Source: Cupriavidus oxalaticus
GTDB taxonomy: Bacteria > Pseudomonadota > Gammaproteobacteria > Burkholderiales > Burkholderiaceae
DNA: 64,000 bases
Assembly (NCBI RefSeq): GCF_016894385.1
Contig: NZ_CP069811.1
Location: forward strand, 2,518,501-2,582,500
Reading direction: 5' to 3'
The notes under the pieces are model-generated. The model did not search any database, was not told the origin of the DNA, and was given only the letters and a program-made list of their open reading frames with translations. The position numbers and the translations under genes are program-made. Below, one piece after another: positions 25,910 through 34,220 of this stretch (position 1 is its first letter; every line of letters starts with the position of its first letter).

Positions 25910-27031
25910 TCAGCGGACCTGGTTGATCAGCGCCGCGCCGGACACCACCACGCGGTTCTCCGGCGACAGGCCCCTGACCACGACCACGGTACGCGCATCC
26001 AGCACCCGGGCCTCAACCGGCTGGGCGATAAAGCGCTGTGTCCCGGACTTGATCCATACCACCGGCACATTGCTGGCATTGCGCACCAGTGCCTCGGCTG
26101 GCAGCGCAATGCCCGTGGCCGTGTCGGTCAGCGTGGCTACCACGGTCACCGGCTGGCCAACGGCAAGCGGCAGCGTTTTGCCCGCAAGCCGGAACATCAG
26201 CGGCACGGCCCCGTTCTTCAGGCTGCGGCCCGCGCCGACGAATTCCAGCTTGCCACCGTCCGCGCGGCCCAGCGTGCCGCCCTGGATGCGGCCCGCCAGC
26301 GTGGCATCCGCGGTGTTGGCTTCGATCAGCATCCGCTCCGGATCCAGCACTTCGTAAAGCACGTCGCCCGCCGCCACCACCTGGCCGGCCAGGACATTGG
26401 CGGTCGCGATGATTCCGCTGGCTGGCGCGGTCAGGTTGTCGGTGTGGCGCAGGCTCTTGCCCACCGCGTCGCGCTGGCCGGACAGGCTGCGGACTTCCGC
26501 GCGGACGGCTTCGATCTCCTTGCGCGGGATGCTGTCCTGCAGCGACTCCAGCCGCGCCAGCCGCTGCTGCGCCAGCTTGAGGTCGGCACTCAGGCTCGCC
26601 AGGCGGGCCTGCTGGTTGCCGGTATCGAAGGGTTCGTTCTTGTGCCGCAGCACGGCCAGCACCTGCCCCTTGGCAACGCGCTGCCCCAGCACCGGGAAGC
26701 CACCGGGAGGCGGCTCGATCCAGCCGGCGTGTCCCGCCTGGAGGCGGCCACCGGCATTGGGATCGATCGCCACCACGGCGTTCAGCTCCACCGTCATCGG
26801 ATGCGTGGCTTCCTGCGGCAGCGCGGTCCGGATGCCCATGCGCCGTTGCGCGAGCTTGGGCACGTGGACGCTGCCATCCGGCAGCCTGGCCAGCCCCGTG
26901 CCCGATACCGCGCCGGCCACATCGAGGTGTTCGCCATTGGGCCCATGGGCACCGGGTCCCGCCTGGACTGGCATGCCCGCACTAGCGGCCAGTGCCATAG
27001 CAATGACTACGAAACTTGAAATCCTGGACAT
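25910..27031 (-). CDS. RND efflux periplasmic adaptor (CzcB-like)
   Basis: 373 residues from the ATG at 27031. The signal peptide ends before GPGAHGPNGEHLD. Then come a barrel-sandwich hybrid domain (GGRLQAGHAGWIEPPPG), a coiled-coil hairpin (LASLSADLKLAQQRLARLESL) and the second lipoyl half (LTAPASGIIATANV). It links the RND pump to the outer-membrane channel. The mature start is identical over 13 residues to that of the next protein upstream (27043-27597). It is 9 bp upstream of the pump gene. Confidence 0.92.
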   Translation of the reverse strand: MSRISSFVVIAMALAASAGMPVQAGPGAHGPNGEHLDVAGAVSGTGLARLPDGSVHVPKLAQRRMGIRTALPQEATHPMTVELNAVVAIDPNAGGRLQAGHAGWIEPPPGGFPVLGQRVAKGQVLAVLRHKNEPFDTGNQQARLASLSADLKLAQQRLARLESLQDSIPRKEIEAVRAEVRSLSGQRDAVGKSLRHTDNLTAPASGIIATANVLAGQVVAAGDVLYEVLDPERMLIEANTADATLAGRIQGGTLGRADGGKLEFVGAGRSLKNGAVPLMFRLAGKTLPLAVGQPVTVVATLTDTATGIALPAEALVRNASNVPVVWIKSGTQRFIAQPVEARVLDARTVVVVRGLSPENRVVVSGAALINQVR

Positions 27032-27042
27032 GATGTCTGGCC

Positions 27043-27597
27043 TCAGCTCTTCTTGCCTGCATGGCGGCGCCATACGAACCCGGCCGCAGCGGCCAGTACC
27101 AGCGCAACGGGGGCGATCCACGGCCAGCGCGCTTTCCAGAACGCGCCAAGGCCGTGGTCGTGCCCGTCAGCAACAACGTTCAGGCTGCCCTCGATCAGAT
27201 CGGACTCATTCCCCGCAATCAGCGTGAACACGAGCGCGTGGTTGCCGGGCTGGCGCAGCGCCCTGAGGAGCTTCTCGTCGGTAAAGGAGTAGTCGCCGAA
27301 GTCGGCGTGCAGCTTGCCTTGCGCCTTGATGCCGTTGAACTCGACCTCCAGATTGCCGTTCAGGACCGGTTCGTTGGTGGCATAGCGGTCCACCGTCACC
27401 GACAGTTCATCGGCAGCCAGGGTGCCAACCAGTTCGAACGTTTCCGTATTGGCTTCGATGACCGGCTGGGCATTCACGGCAGCACCGGTGCTTGCCGGCG
27501 CGTCCAGGTGTTCGCCGTTTGGTCCGTGGGCCCCGGGCCCGGCATGCGCCACGCAGGCGCAGCAAAATAGCAAAGTCAGAAAGAACTGGCGGATCAT
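27043..27597 (-). CDS. Exported membrane-anchored protein of the metal efflux cluster
   Basis: 184 residues. A signal peptide (MIRQFFLTLLFCCACVAHA) is followed by GPGAHGPNGEHLD, shared with the adaptor encoded next. The middle (ELSVTVDRYATNEPVLNG, LHADFGDYSF, LVFTLIAGNESDLIEG) is predicted beta-rich and periplasmic. A C-terminal segment with HDHG precedes a single membrane helix and a basic tail. I recall similar segments fused to CzcB-like adaptors, so this may be a detached adaptor domain. It overlaps the outer-membrane gene by 4 bp (ATGA) and sits between C- and B-type genes. Confidence 0.8.
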   Translation of the reverse strand: MIRQFFLTLLFCCACVAHAGPGAHGPNGEHLDAPASTGAAVNAQPVIEANTETFELVGTLAADELSVTVDRYATNEPVLNGNLEVEFNGIKAQGKLHADFGDYSFTDEKLLRALRQPGNHALVFTLIAGNESDLIEGSLNVVADGHDHGLGAFWKARWPWIAPVALVLAAAAGFVWRRHAGKKS

Positions 27598-28811
27598 GGC
27601 AGCACTCCGAGAGCCTGGTTCAGGTTGGCAATGGCGAACCCGCGCCGGGCGCGCTGGCGCGCCAGGTCGGCTTGGGCTTCGAGGGCATGGTTCTGGGCGC
27701 GAAGCACCTCCGGCAAGCCGAGTTCGCCGGCATCGAAAGCCTTGCGTAGCAGCGCTGCCCGCTCGGACAGCGTGGCGCTGCGCTCTTCGGTGAGCCTGAG
27801 CTGCTGCTCCGCCAGCGACAGCGCCTGGCGTGCCGCGTCAATTTCGGAGCGAACGACGCGCTCGGTGCGGTCGAGTTCGGCGCGCGCCGTCATCAGATCC
27901 GTCTGCGCGGCCGACTCGCGTGGCATGTTGCGCGCCTCTGTGGCAAACGGAATCTTGATGAACAAGCCGACCGTCTGGTCGCTGGGCATGCCGCCGCCCG
28001 CACGGTCATTGCGGTACAGCACGCCGACTTCCGGCGCGTCGCGGCGCGACTTGCGCAGGTAGCTCACCTGACGCTCGCCGCGCTGCACGGCCCGCTGCGC
28101 CGCTTCCAGCCGCGGGTGGGTCGCGGCGGCGGCAGCAGGGTCGCTCACTGGCGCCGCGGCTTCGTCAAAGCGAAGCGGCAGGGCCGATACCCCGGTCGCT
28201 TGCAGCAGCCGCGTCCTGGCGTCCACCAGCCGCCCCTCGCTGTCCGCCAGCAGGCCCTGTGCCGCCAGATGGTCCTGCTGCGCCAGCAGCAGGTCGGTGC
28301 GCGCGAGGTCGCCGGCGGCAACCCGCCGGCGCACATCGTCGCGCAATGACGCGGCGATCTCTGCGCGATGCCGCAGCACATCGCGCTCCGCTTCCGCGGC
28401 CGCGAGCTGCCAGACTCGCTCGCGCACCTCCGCAGCAAGATTCAGCCGCGCCAGGTCGCCGCCGGCCTCAGCTTCGGCCGCTTGCGCGTCGGCCAGGTCG
28501 CCGCGTGCCGCACGCTGCCCTGGCATCCATACGGGGACGCCAAGCTGGACCTCGCTCTCGCGCAGGCCGCGCTTCTCGGTCCAGCGGTCATCCCGGTGCA
28601 GCAGCCCGAGCGTAGGCGGCCCGGCGATCAGCGAATCGGCCTGGATCCGGCTGGCCGCGGCCTCGAGGCGCCGCCCTTCGGTCGCCTGGAAGGCAACGGA
28701 CCGCTCCCACGCGGTATTGAACAGCGCGTGCAGGTCCGCCGGCGCTGGATGGGCATGGGCCGACGGCAGCAGCAGCGCGGACGCAACAATGGAAATGAAA
28801 ATCTTCCGCAT
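27594..28811 (-). CDS. TolC/CzcC-family outer-membrane efflux protein
   Basis: 405 residues from the ATG at 28811. A signal peptide ends at HAHP. The two OEP repeats of long amphipathic helices are visible (for example LNLAAEVRERVWQLAAAEAE and the second set near the C terminus with AQNHALEAQADLARQRAR). It forms the outer-membrane duct of the pump. It is the first of four or five cotranscribed genes: C, exported protein, B, A, small protein. Confidence 0.9.
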   Translation of the reverse strand: MRKIFISIVASALLLPSAHAHPAPADLHALFNTAWERSVAFQATEGRRLEAAASRIQADSLIAGPPTLGLLHRDDRWTEKRGLRESEVQLGVPVWMPGQRAARGDLADAQAAEAEAGGDLARLNLAAEVRERVWQLAAAEAERDVLRHRAEIAASLRDDVRRRVAAGDLARTDLLLAQQDHLAAQGLLADSEGRLVDARTRLLQATGVSALPLRFDEAAAPVSDPAAAAATHPRLEAAQRAVQRGERQVSYLRKSRRDAPEVGVLYRNDRAGGGMPSDQTVGLFIKIPFATEARNMPRESAAQTDLMTARAELDRTERVVRSEIDAARQALSLAEQQLRLTEERSATLSERAALLRKAFDAGELGLPEVLRAQNHALEAQADLARQRARRGFAIANLNQALGVLP

Positions 28812-28910
28812 GGAATCCCCAATGCAAATTGCAAAAACGAAGCAAATGCGGCGGGGCGCGGCACAAGACATTGCGCCACGGGATGCAGTCAGGAGATCAG
28901 TGCCCCGCCG

Positions 28911-29264
28911 TCAGGCGGGCGCGTGAGGGGGGCGTAAAGGTGGACTGCCGCGGGGATCAGGCATGCGGCCGCCGAGGAATAACGGTTTGGGCTGCGTCCG
29001 CTGCGCCAGCGACAGCGGCAGCCCCCCGGGCAGCGGCGCCTGGAAGTGCATGCCGTAGTCGAAGTCGAGCTGGTGCGACGCGGAGGCAGCGGAATCGTCG
29101 AACGTGATATCCCCGTCATCATCGTGGTGATGGGGGACATGATCGGCATGCGCCGCCATGTGATCCACCGGGAAACCGGCGGAATGCGCGAGCTGCCGCT
29201 GCGCTGCGGCCAGTGCCTGCAGCGGCAGGATCAGCATCAGGAGGATGGCAATCACGCGCGACAT
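28911..29264 (-). CDS. CzcI-like small exported metal-binding protein
   Basis: 117 residues from the ATG at 29264 (an ATG at 29273 is also possible). A hydrophobic N terminus (VIAILLMLILPLQALA) is followed by a His/Asp-rich stretch HADHVPHHHDDDGD and a C terminus rich in Pro and Arg. In size, signal and His-rich middle it resembles CzcI of C. metallidurans, encoded upstream of czcCBA and thought to modulate the pump. It has the same position here, 100 bp before the C-type gene. Confidence 0.72.
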   Translation of the reverse strand: MSRVIAILLMLILPLQALAAAQRQLAHSAGFPVDHMAAHADHVPHHHDDDGDITFDDSAASASHQLDFDYGMHFQAPLPGGLPLSLAQRTQPKPLFLGGRMPDPRGSPPLRPPHAPA

Positions 29265-29347
29265 GAGGCGCAATTTTACCTGACCTATCGTGTGCGGGCG
29301 CGACCGGGGTCCAGGTCATGCCTCAAATGTGGCCCAAGAGCATTTTT

Positions 29348-29363
29348 TGTAGAGACATCTACA
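29348..29363. promoter_or_regulatory. Inverted repeat TGTAGA-N4-TCTACA
   Basis: A perfect 6-bp inverted repeat with a 4-bp spacer in the 137-bp region between the divergent CzcI-like and ChrB-like genes, preceded by a T run. It could be an operator for ChrB or for the metal-efflux genes; no binding protein can be assigned from sequence. Confidence 0.45.
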
Positions 29364-29401
29364 CCGTTGAAATGCAAGTTGTGGGCTTCTAACATGCGCT
29401 C

Positions 29402-29875
29402 ATGACGGCGTTCCCCGACACCTGGGCCCTGCTGATCGTCACGCTACCAACCTCCGGCGCCACCGCCCGGATGCGGATCTGGCGCGCGATCAAGACCATT
29501 GGTTGCGCCGCACTGCGTGACGGCGCCTATCTATTGCCCGCGGGCAACGTGCAGGTCGCCCAGTTGCGCGAGCTGGCCGGCGAGGCGCGCCAGGAAGGCG
29601 GGCAAGCCTGGCTCCTGAATGTCCGCGCCGCCGATCCGGAGGAGGAGAGCGCTTTCCGGGCGTTGTTCGACCGCACCGCCGACTACGCCGAACTGCAAGC
29701 GGCCCTGTCAGAGGCGCGCAACATCGGCGGCATTGCGGTACCGGAAGCCAGCGGCTTCGAGGCCATGCTGGCCGGCGCACGCGCGCGCCTGAAGGATGAT
29801 GACGCCCTGCTGGCGGAAATCGGCGCGGTGCTGGATTCGCTTTACGCACACTTTTCCACCAACAGGAAGCCCTGA
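29402..29875 (+). CDS. ChrB N-terminal domain protein (chromate resistance regulator, short form)
   Basis: 157 residues. The N terminus ([22 protein letters not shown], then GAYLLPAG) matches ChrB, the chromate-sensing regulator of chrBA operons. Full-length ChrB is roughly twice this size; the C-terminal ChrB domain is missing. The protein ends soon after a helix ([16 protein letters not shown]) without a visible frameshift, so it is a genuine short form or an old truncation. It is followed 26 bp later by a stub of chrA. Confidence 0.8.
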   Translation: MTAFPDTWALLIVTLPTSGATARMRIWRAIKTIGCAALRDGAYLLPAGNVQVAQLRELAGEARQEGGQAWLLNVRAADPEEESAFRALFDRTADYAELQAALSEARNIGGIAVPEASGFEAMLAGARARLKDDDALLAEIGAVLDSLYAHFSTNRKP

Positions 29876-29901
29876 CTTCGGCTTCCCTCCAGGACTTCGT
29901 G

Positions 29902-30090
29902 ATGAATCGCATGCAATCAAGCGGCATGGCACCGCCGGAGGCCGCGGAGCGCCCTGCCTATACCCTCTGGCAGCTCGTGCTCTATTTTCTTCGCCTGGGC
30001 ACGACCGGCTTTGGCGGGCCGGTCGCGCTGGCCGGCTATATGCATCGCGACCTGGTGGAGCGGCGGGGCTGGATCAGCGATGGCGACTAA
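29902..30090 (+). pseudogene. chrA: 5' stub of chrA (chromate transporter) cut after 62 codons
   Basis: Residues 20-62 read [20 protein letters not shown] and on to [15 protein letters not shown], the N terminus of a ChrA chromate transporter including the first half of its first membrane unit. A TAA follows directly, where ChrA proteins continue with a Tyr and about 340 more residues. The cut is therefore a clean deletion or recombination joint near 30088. The MFS gene starts inside this stub in another frame. The peptide may still be translated and couple translation to the MFS gene. Confidence 0.8.
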
Positions 30091-31339
30091 TGACCACCCC
30101 TCGAACACCGGAAGCCACTGGCTCGAACGCCTCGCGCTGCCATCCGGTGTCCACGCCGACGCCATGCCGCTGCTTGCCGGCCGCGCGCTGCGTGGCATCT
30201 GCGATGGCTATGTTGCCGTGCTGTTGCCGTCCTATCTGCTGGCGCTCGGCTTCGACTCGATGGCGGTCGGGCTCATCAGCAGCGCGACGCTGATCGGCTC
30301 CGCCCTCGCCACGATCCTGATCGGGCTCGTTGGGCACCGCTACCCGCAACGCCGCCTGATGATGCTGGCGGCTGCCCTGATGTTTGCGACTGGCCTCGCC
30401 TTCGCGGGTTTCTCCACGCTGTGGCCGCTCCTGATGATCGCCTTCGTCGGCACGCTCAACCCCGGGTCCGGCGATGTCAGTATCTTCCTGCCGCTGGAAC
30501 ATGCGCGGCTGGCGGAATCGGCAACGCCCGACACCCGGACGGCGCTGTTCGCCCGCTATGGCCTGATCGGCGCATTCTCGTCCGCCTTCGGGGCACTGGC
30601 GGCGGCGATACCGGCATGGCTGGCCGGGCAATCCCGGCTGCCGCTGCTCGATGCGATGCGCCTGATGTTCGTCTTCTACGGGATCATAGGGTTGCTGCTG
30701 TGGCGTCTGTATGCGCGCGTACCTGTCGCTCAGCCACATGGAGCGGCGACCGCGGCGAGAACACCCTTGGGTCCTTCCCGTCCAATCGTGTTACGACTGG
30801 CCATGCTGTTCAGTGTCGACGCGTTCGCGGGCGGGCTCGTCGTCAATTCGCTGCTGTCGCTGTGGCTGATGCAGCGTTTCGGCCTGAGTCCGGCCGCGAC
30901 CGGCCAGTTCTTCTTCGTGGCAGGGGTACTGACGACGTTCTCGCAACTCGCTGCGGTGCCGCTGGCGCGAAAGATCGGCCTGCTCAATACGATGGTGTTC
31001 ACGCATATTCCGTCCAGCCTGTGCCTGATCGCAGCTGCCTTTGCACCCACGCTGGCGCTTAGCCTGGCACTGCTGCTGGCTCGCAGCGCGCTGTCGCAAA
31101 TGGATGTGCCGACCCGGACGGCCTATGTGATGGCCGTTGTCACACCGCCCGAACGGGCGGCTGCTGCAAGCCTGACCGCGGTGCCGCGCAGCCTGACTGC
31201 GGCTCTCAGTCCTGCGCTCGCCGCCGCGTTGATGGCCTACGGCTTTACCAGTACGCCGCTGGTCGCCTGCGGCCTGCTGAAGATCGCCTATGACCTCGCG
31301 ATGCTGCGCTCGTTCCGTCGCGTCAAGCCGCTCAACTGA
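30080..31339 (+). CDS. MFS transporter fused in position onto the chrA stub
   Basis: 419 residues from the ATG at 30080, which overlaps the end of the chrA stub by 11 bp. About twelve membrane segments are visible, with a loop [11 protein letters not shown] between helices 2 and 3 that fits the MFS signature. The substrate is unknown. Because it occupies the place of chrA downstream of a ChrB-type regulator, it may now be chromate- or metal-regulated; that is inference. The first residues (MATNDHPSN) may come from the recombination joint and not from the original MFS gene. Confidence 0.85.
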   Translation: MATNDHPSNTGSHWLERLALPSGVHADAMPLLAGRALRGICDGYVAVLLPSYLLALGFDSMAVGLISSATLIGSALATILIGLVGHRYPQRRLMMLAAALMFATGLAFAGFSTLWPLLMIAFVGTLNPGSGDVSIFLPLEHARLAESATPDTRTALFARYGLIGAFSSAFGALAAAIPAWLAGQSRLPLLDAMRLMFVFYGIIGLLLWRLYARVPVAQPHGAATAARTPLGPSRPIVLRLAMLFSVDAFAGGLVVNSLLSLWLMQRFGLSPAATGQFFFVAGVLTTFSQLAAVPLARKIGLLNTMVFTHIPSSLCLIAAAFAPTLALSLALLLARSALSQMDVPTRTAYVMAVVTPPERAAAASLTAVPRSLTAALSPALAAALMAYGFTSTPLVACGLLKIAYDLAMLRSFRRVKPLN

Positions 31340-31372
31340 TCCAGCGGACCCGTGGACCGCGGGAGACCGGGA

Positions 31373-31669
31373 TTACCGCGACATCATCATCTGCCCCATG
31401 AACGCCTCGATCTGCGGCAGCGTCACATAGCCGGTCCGCTGCGCGTCGATCTGGTCGAAATGCTTCGCGACCATCGGCATGCCGGCGGCTGCCTGCTCGC
31501 GCGTCAGCTTGCCGTCGTGCGTGGTATTTGCACCGGCAAAGCGGCCCTGCAACTGCTGCATCGCACGCTCCACGCGCGGGTTGGCGGCGGCAGCGGGCAT
31601 GTCGGCGCTTTGCGCGAACGCACCTGCAGAAGCCAGGCACATGGCGACTACTGCAATCATCTTCTTCAT
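31373..31669 (-). CDS. Small secreted degenerate EF-hand protein, cassette copy 2
   Basis: 98 residues with a signal peptide ending at AFAQ, closely matching the protein at 3378-3680 over its whole length. Its loops are NTTHDGKLTREQ and DAQRTGYVTLPQ; the same key acidic positions are lacking as in copy 1. Here it is convergent with the MFS gene and is not followed by two-component genes. Confidence 0.82.
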   Translation of the reverse strand: MKKMIAVVAMCLASAGAFAQSADMPAAAANPRVERAMQQLQGRFAGANTTHDGKLTREQAAAGMPMVAKHFDQIDAQRTGYVTLPQIEAFMGQMMMSR

Positions 31670-31757
31670 GGTGTTTCTCCGTTGGCCGGCCTCTGCCGGC
31701 GTTGTGAACTCAGGTTCGCGGATACGCATACGGCACCCGCGCATTGACCCGTGAATA

Positions 31758-32054
31758 TCACCGCACCAAGTAGACCGGGCGGGATGCGACGTAGACATTA
31801 CGCGGCAGCTGCGTGGCCTTCACGACCACCGTTGGCAGCGGCGCCGAGGCCACGACCACCTTGGGTGCAGGCTTGACCACCACCTTGGGCGGCGGCGCAA
31901 CCACCACCGCCTGCGGACGGACGTACACGCTGGCCGGGGCGACCACCACGGTCGAGGCGAAGGCCTGGCTGCTTGCCAGCAGGACCAGCGTACCGGCGGC
32001 AGCGCCAAGGAAGCGGGGAATGCGGGGGAATTTGGAGAAGCGCGAGGTCATCAC
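31758..32054 (-). CDS. Short secreted Val/Pro-rich protein, cassette copy 2
   Basis: 98 residues (97 from the second ATG at 32051). The signal peptide FLGAAAGTLVLLASSQAFA matches that of the 302-residue protein at 3755-4663, and so does the end (LPRNVYVASRPVYLVR against VPRAVYFAPRAVYVARP). Between them is a run of VVVAPPPKVVVKPAPKV-type repeats in place of the 55-residue CX4C repeats. Function unknown. It holds the same place in the cassette as the longer paralogue. Confidence 0.72.
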   Translation of the reverse strand: MMTSRFSKFPRIPRFLGAAAGTLVLLASSQAFASTVVVAPASVYVRPQAVVVAPPPKVVVKPAPKVVVASAPLPTVVVKATQLPRNVYVASRPVYLVR

Positions 32055-32100
32055 AGGTCCTTAGGTTTCGGTTTCAGCCGGCCGGTGCAGCGCGGCAACG

Positions 32101-32260
32101 GACCGAACTATAGGTCGGGGTCTGGCGAAATTCGACGCGGAAAACATGTCGCGGTGTTACACGACGGCGGCCCCGTCAGGCATGACATGCGGCGACATAT
32201 TTCCCACATGGCGCCGGCCGCGATCGGCCACTACATTTGCCTCACCGACGCAGCAATGCC
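32101..32260. promoter_or_regulatory. Divergent control region, cassette copy 2
   Basis: Counterpart of 4712-4867. It holds minus-strand -10 TATAGT (32107-32112), box CATGTCGCGG (32145-32154) running into TGTTACAC, box CATGCGGCGA (32186-32195) and plus-strand TACATT (32232-32237). Spacings are identical to copy 1. A stretch from 32228 of about 30 bases around TACATT is identical in the two copies. Box 2 here extends to GCGACAT, making an inverted repeat with ATGTCGC of box 1. Confidence 0.6.
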
Positions 32261-32305
32261 GCTCCCCGTAAAGCCAGGCGTCACCACTGACCCCACAGGA
32301 CGATC

Positions 32306-33220
32306 ATGCACAGCCTCCACAAGATCACCCTTCTCGCCACAGTCTTCGTCGTGGCGATCTCACTGGTCGAAGCCTTCTTCCTGGCGCGCAGGGCCCGCCA
32401 GCAAGGCAAGGCCTACCCCTGGCACGAAATGGGACTGTCGCTGGCCGACATGGCCGGGCGCAAGCTGATGGCACTGCTGCCGCTGTCACTGGCCACGCCG
32501 ATCTTCGCGCTCGCCTGGCAACACCGGATCTTCACCGTCGAGATCAACAGCGCGCTGGCCGTGCTGCTGCTCTTCCTCGGGCAAGAGTTCTGCTACTACT
32601 GGTACCACCGCGCCTCGCACCGCATCCGCTTCTTCTGGGCCACGCACGCGGTCCACCACTCGCCCAATGAACTGACGCTGGGTACGGCCTATCGCCTCGG
32701 CTGGACCGGCAAGATCCTTGGCGCGTCGATGTTCTTTGCCCCGCTGGTCTGGCTTGGGGTTCGTCCGGAGGTCGTGCTGTCCACGCTGAGCCTGAACCTG
32801 CTGTACCAGTTCTGGCTGCATACCACCTGGATCCCCAAGCTGGGCTGGTTCGAAAAAGTGTTCAACACCCCGTCGGCGCACCGCGTGCACCATGCCTCGA
32901 ATGTGGATTACCTGGATGCCAACTACGGCGGCGTGCTGATCATCTTCGACCGCCTGTTCGGCACCTACGTGGAAGAGCGTGAGGACGAGCCCTGCCGCTA
33001 CGGCCTGGTCCACCCGACCACCACGCACAACCCGTTCGTCAACCAGTTCGAACACTGGATCGGCCTGGGCAAGGACATGATCAACGCTGGCGGCCTGCTG
33101 AATGCGATCGGCTACCTGCTGATGCCTCCGGGCTGGGCACCGGACGGGAAGGGTCAGACGACGGAGGTCCTGCGGCAGCAGCAAGCCATGGAGCGTGCGG
33201 TGGCGGTGAGCGCGAGGTAA
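32306..33220 (+). CDS. Sterol desaturase / fatty acid hydroxylase family membrane enzyme, copy 2
   Basis: 304 residues, the same length as the enzyme at 4917-5831 and by eye more than three quarters identical. The histidine clusters HRASHR, HAVHHS and HRVHHASN are unchanged. The N terminus and the last 50 residues differ most. Same fold, di-iron chemistry and unknown lipid substrate. It is followed by an intrinsic terminator, so it is a single-gene unit. Confidence 0.88.
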   Translation: MHSLHKITLLATVFVVAISLVEAFFLARRARQQGKAYPWHEMGLSLADMAGRKLMALLPLSLATPIFALAWQHRIFTVEINSALAVLLLFLGQEFCYYWYHRASHRIRFFWATHAVHHSPNELTLGTAYRLGWTGKILGASMFFAPLVWLGVRPEVVLSTLSLNLLYQFWLHTTWIPKLGWFEKVFNTPSAHRVHHASNVDYLDANYGGVLIIFDRLFGTYVEEREDEPCRYGLVHPTTTHNPFVNQFEHWIGLGKDMINAGGLLNAIGYLLMPPGWAPDGKGQTTEVLRQQQAMERAVAVSAR

Positions 33221-33245
33221 CAGGCAGGGTAGGCGGAAAAGAAGC

Positions 33246-33275
33246 GGGCAGCGCAGGCTGTCCGTTTTTTTTTTA
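33246..33275 (+). terminator. Intrinsic terminator after desaturase copy 2
   Basis: A 7-bp stem (GGGCAGC / GCTGTCC, one G-T pair) with a 4-base loop, followed by G and ten T residues. Confidence 0.85.
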
Positions 33276-33290
33276 TTACACTGAGCCTTC

Positions 33291-33330
33291 GACCCGCATT
33301 TCGACGCGCGCATTTCGACGCGCGCATTTC
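33291..33330. repeat. Tandem repeat, 14 bp unit (about 3 copies)
   Basis: Units GACGCGCGCATTTC (two exact) preceded by a 12-bp variant, ending 30 bp before the cytochrome c gene start and so lying in its promoter or leader. Confidence 0.85.
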
Positions 33331-33360
33331 GACACATTACCCGCTTCCGGAGAAACACCC

Positions 33361-34206
33361 ATGAAGGCCTGGATTGCAAAGGCAGTTGGAGCGCTTGGCT
33401 GCGCCATGGCCTTGCTTGCAAGTCCGGCGAGCGGCGCCGAGCCGGCCACGCTGGTCATTTCGGCTGGCACGCAGCAACGCAGCTGGACGGTCGATGCGCT
33501 GCTAAAGGACCGCCGGCTGACCGACGTGACGGTCGACGATGACAACCTGAAACGCCGCCTGACGTTCAAGGCGATCCCCATGGCCTCCCTGTTGCGCGGC
33601 ATGCCTGTGGAGGCCAGCGCGACTGCCACGACCGCGGCCAGCGATGGCTATGTCTCCCACCTGCCCATCCGGATGTTGCTGGCCGATAGCGCCGACGCGC
33701 CGCGGGCCTGGCTGGCCGTAGAAAATCCTGCGAGGCCGTGGCCGAAACTCAAGGGCCAGGGCATCGGCCCGTTTCGCCTGATCTGGACGCTGCCGTCGGG
33801 GCGCGCCGCATCCGTGGTCAATGAAAGCCATTGGACCTACAGCATCGCGCGCATCGATCTCACCGCGTCGCCCGCGGAGCGCTTTGCGGCCATCCGGCCT
33901 GCCTCCGACCAGCCGGCCGACGGTGCGGTCATGCGCGGGTTCGCGGCCTTCCAGCGTGTCTGCTTTTCATGCCATTCGCTGAACAAGGTCGGCGATGCCC
34001 ACCTCGGCCCGGATCTCAATGTGCCGCACAGCGTGGTGGAGTACATGGGCGACGACAAGCTGACCAAACTGATCCGCGACCCGCAGTCACTACGCTGGTG
34101 GCCCGGCGCGCGCATGCCGGCCATCGACGAAAGGACGCTATCGGATGCCGACCTGAAGGACCTGCTGGCGTACCTGCATCATATGGCCGGGCGCAAGGGC
34201 TCCTGA
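33361..34206 (+). CDS. Cytochrome c protein with N-terminal molybdopterin-oxidoreductase-like domain
   Basis: 281 residues with a signal peptide ending at ASGAEP. Residues about 27-175 (LLKDRRLTDVTVDDDN, FKAIPMASLL, SHLPIRMLL) resemble the small SUF/oxidoreductase molybdopterin-binding-like fold without cofactor residues. A class I cytochrome c domain follows with CFSCH and a later Met (GARMPAID) as probable axial ligand. A periplasmic electron carrier is likely; its partner is not encoded here. The ribosome site GGAGAAAC is appropriately spaced. Confidence 0.8.
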   Translation: MKAWIAKAVGALGCAMALLASPASGAEPATLVISAGTQQRSWTVDALLKDRRLTDVTVDDDNLKRRLTFKAIPMASLLRGMPVEASATATTAASDGYVSHLPIRMLLADSADAPRAWLAVENPARPWPKLKGQGIGPFRLIWTLPSGRAASVVNESHWTYSIARIDLTASPAERFAAIRPASDQPADGAVMRGFAAFQRVCFSCHSLNKVGDAHLGPDLNVPHSVVEYMGDDKLTKLIRDPQSLRWWPGARMPAIDERTLSDADLKDLLAYLHHMAGRKGS

Positions 34207-34220
34207 GGCCCAAGGTTGCG

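Noticed and set aside
23657..27019. Open frame of 1120 codons on the plus strand, opposite the RND pump and adaptor genes
   Set aside because: The minus strand carries unmistakable CzcA and CzcB proteins; the plus frame is Arg/His/Gln-rich without any family likeness and comes from high GC at third positions.
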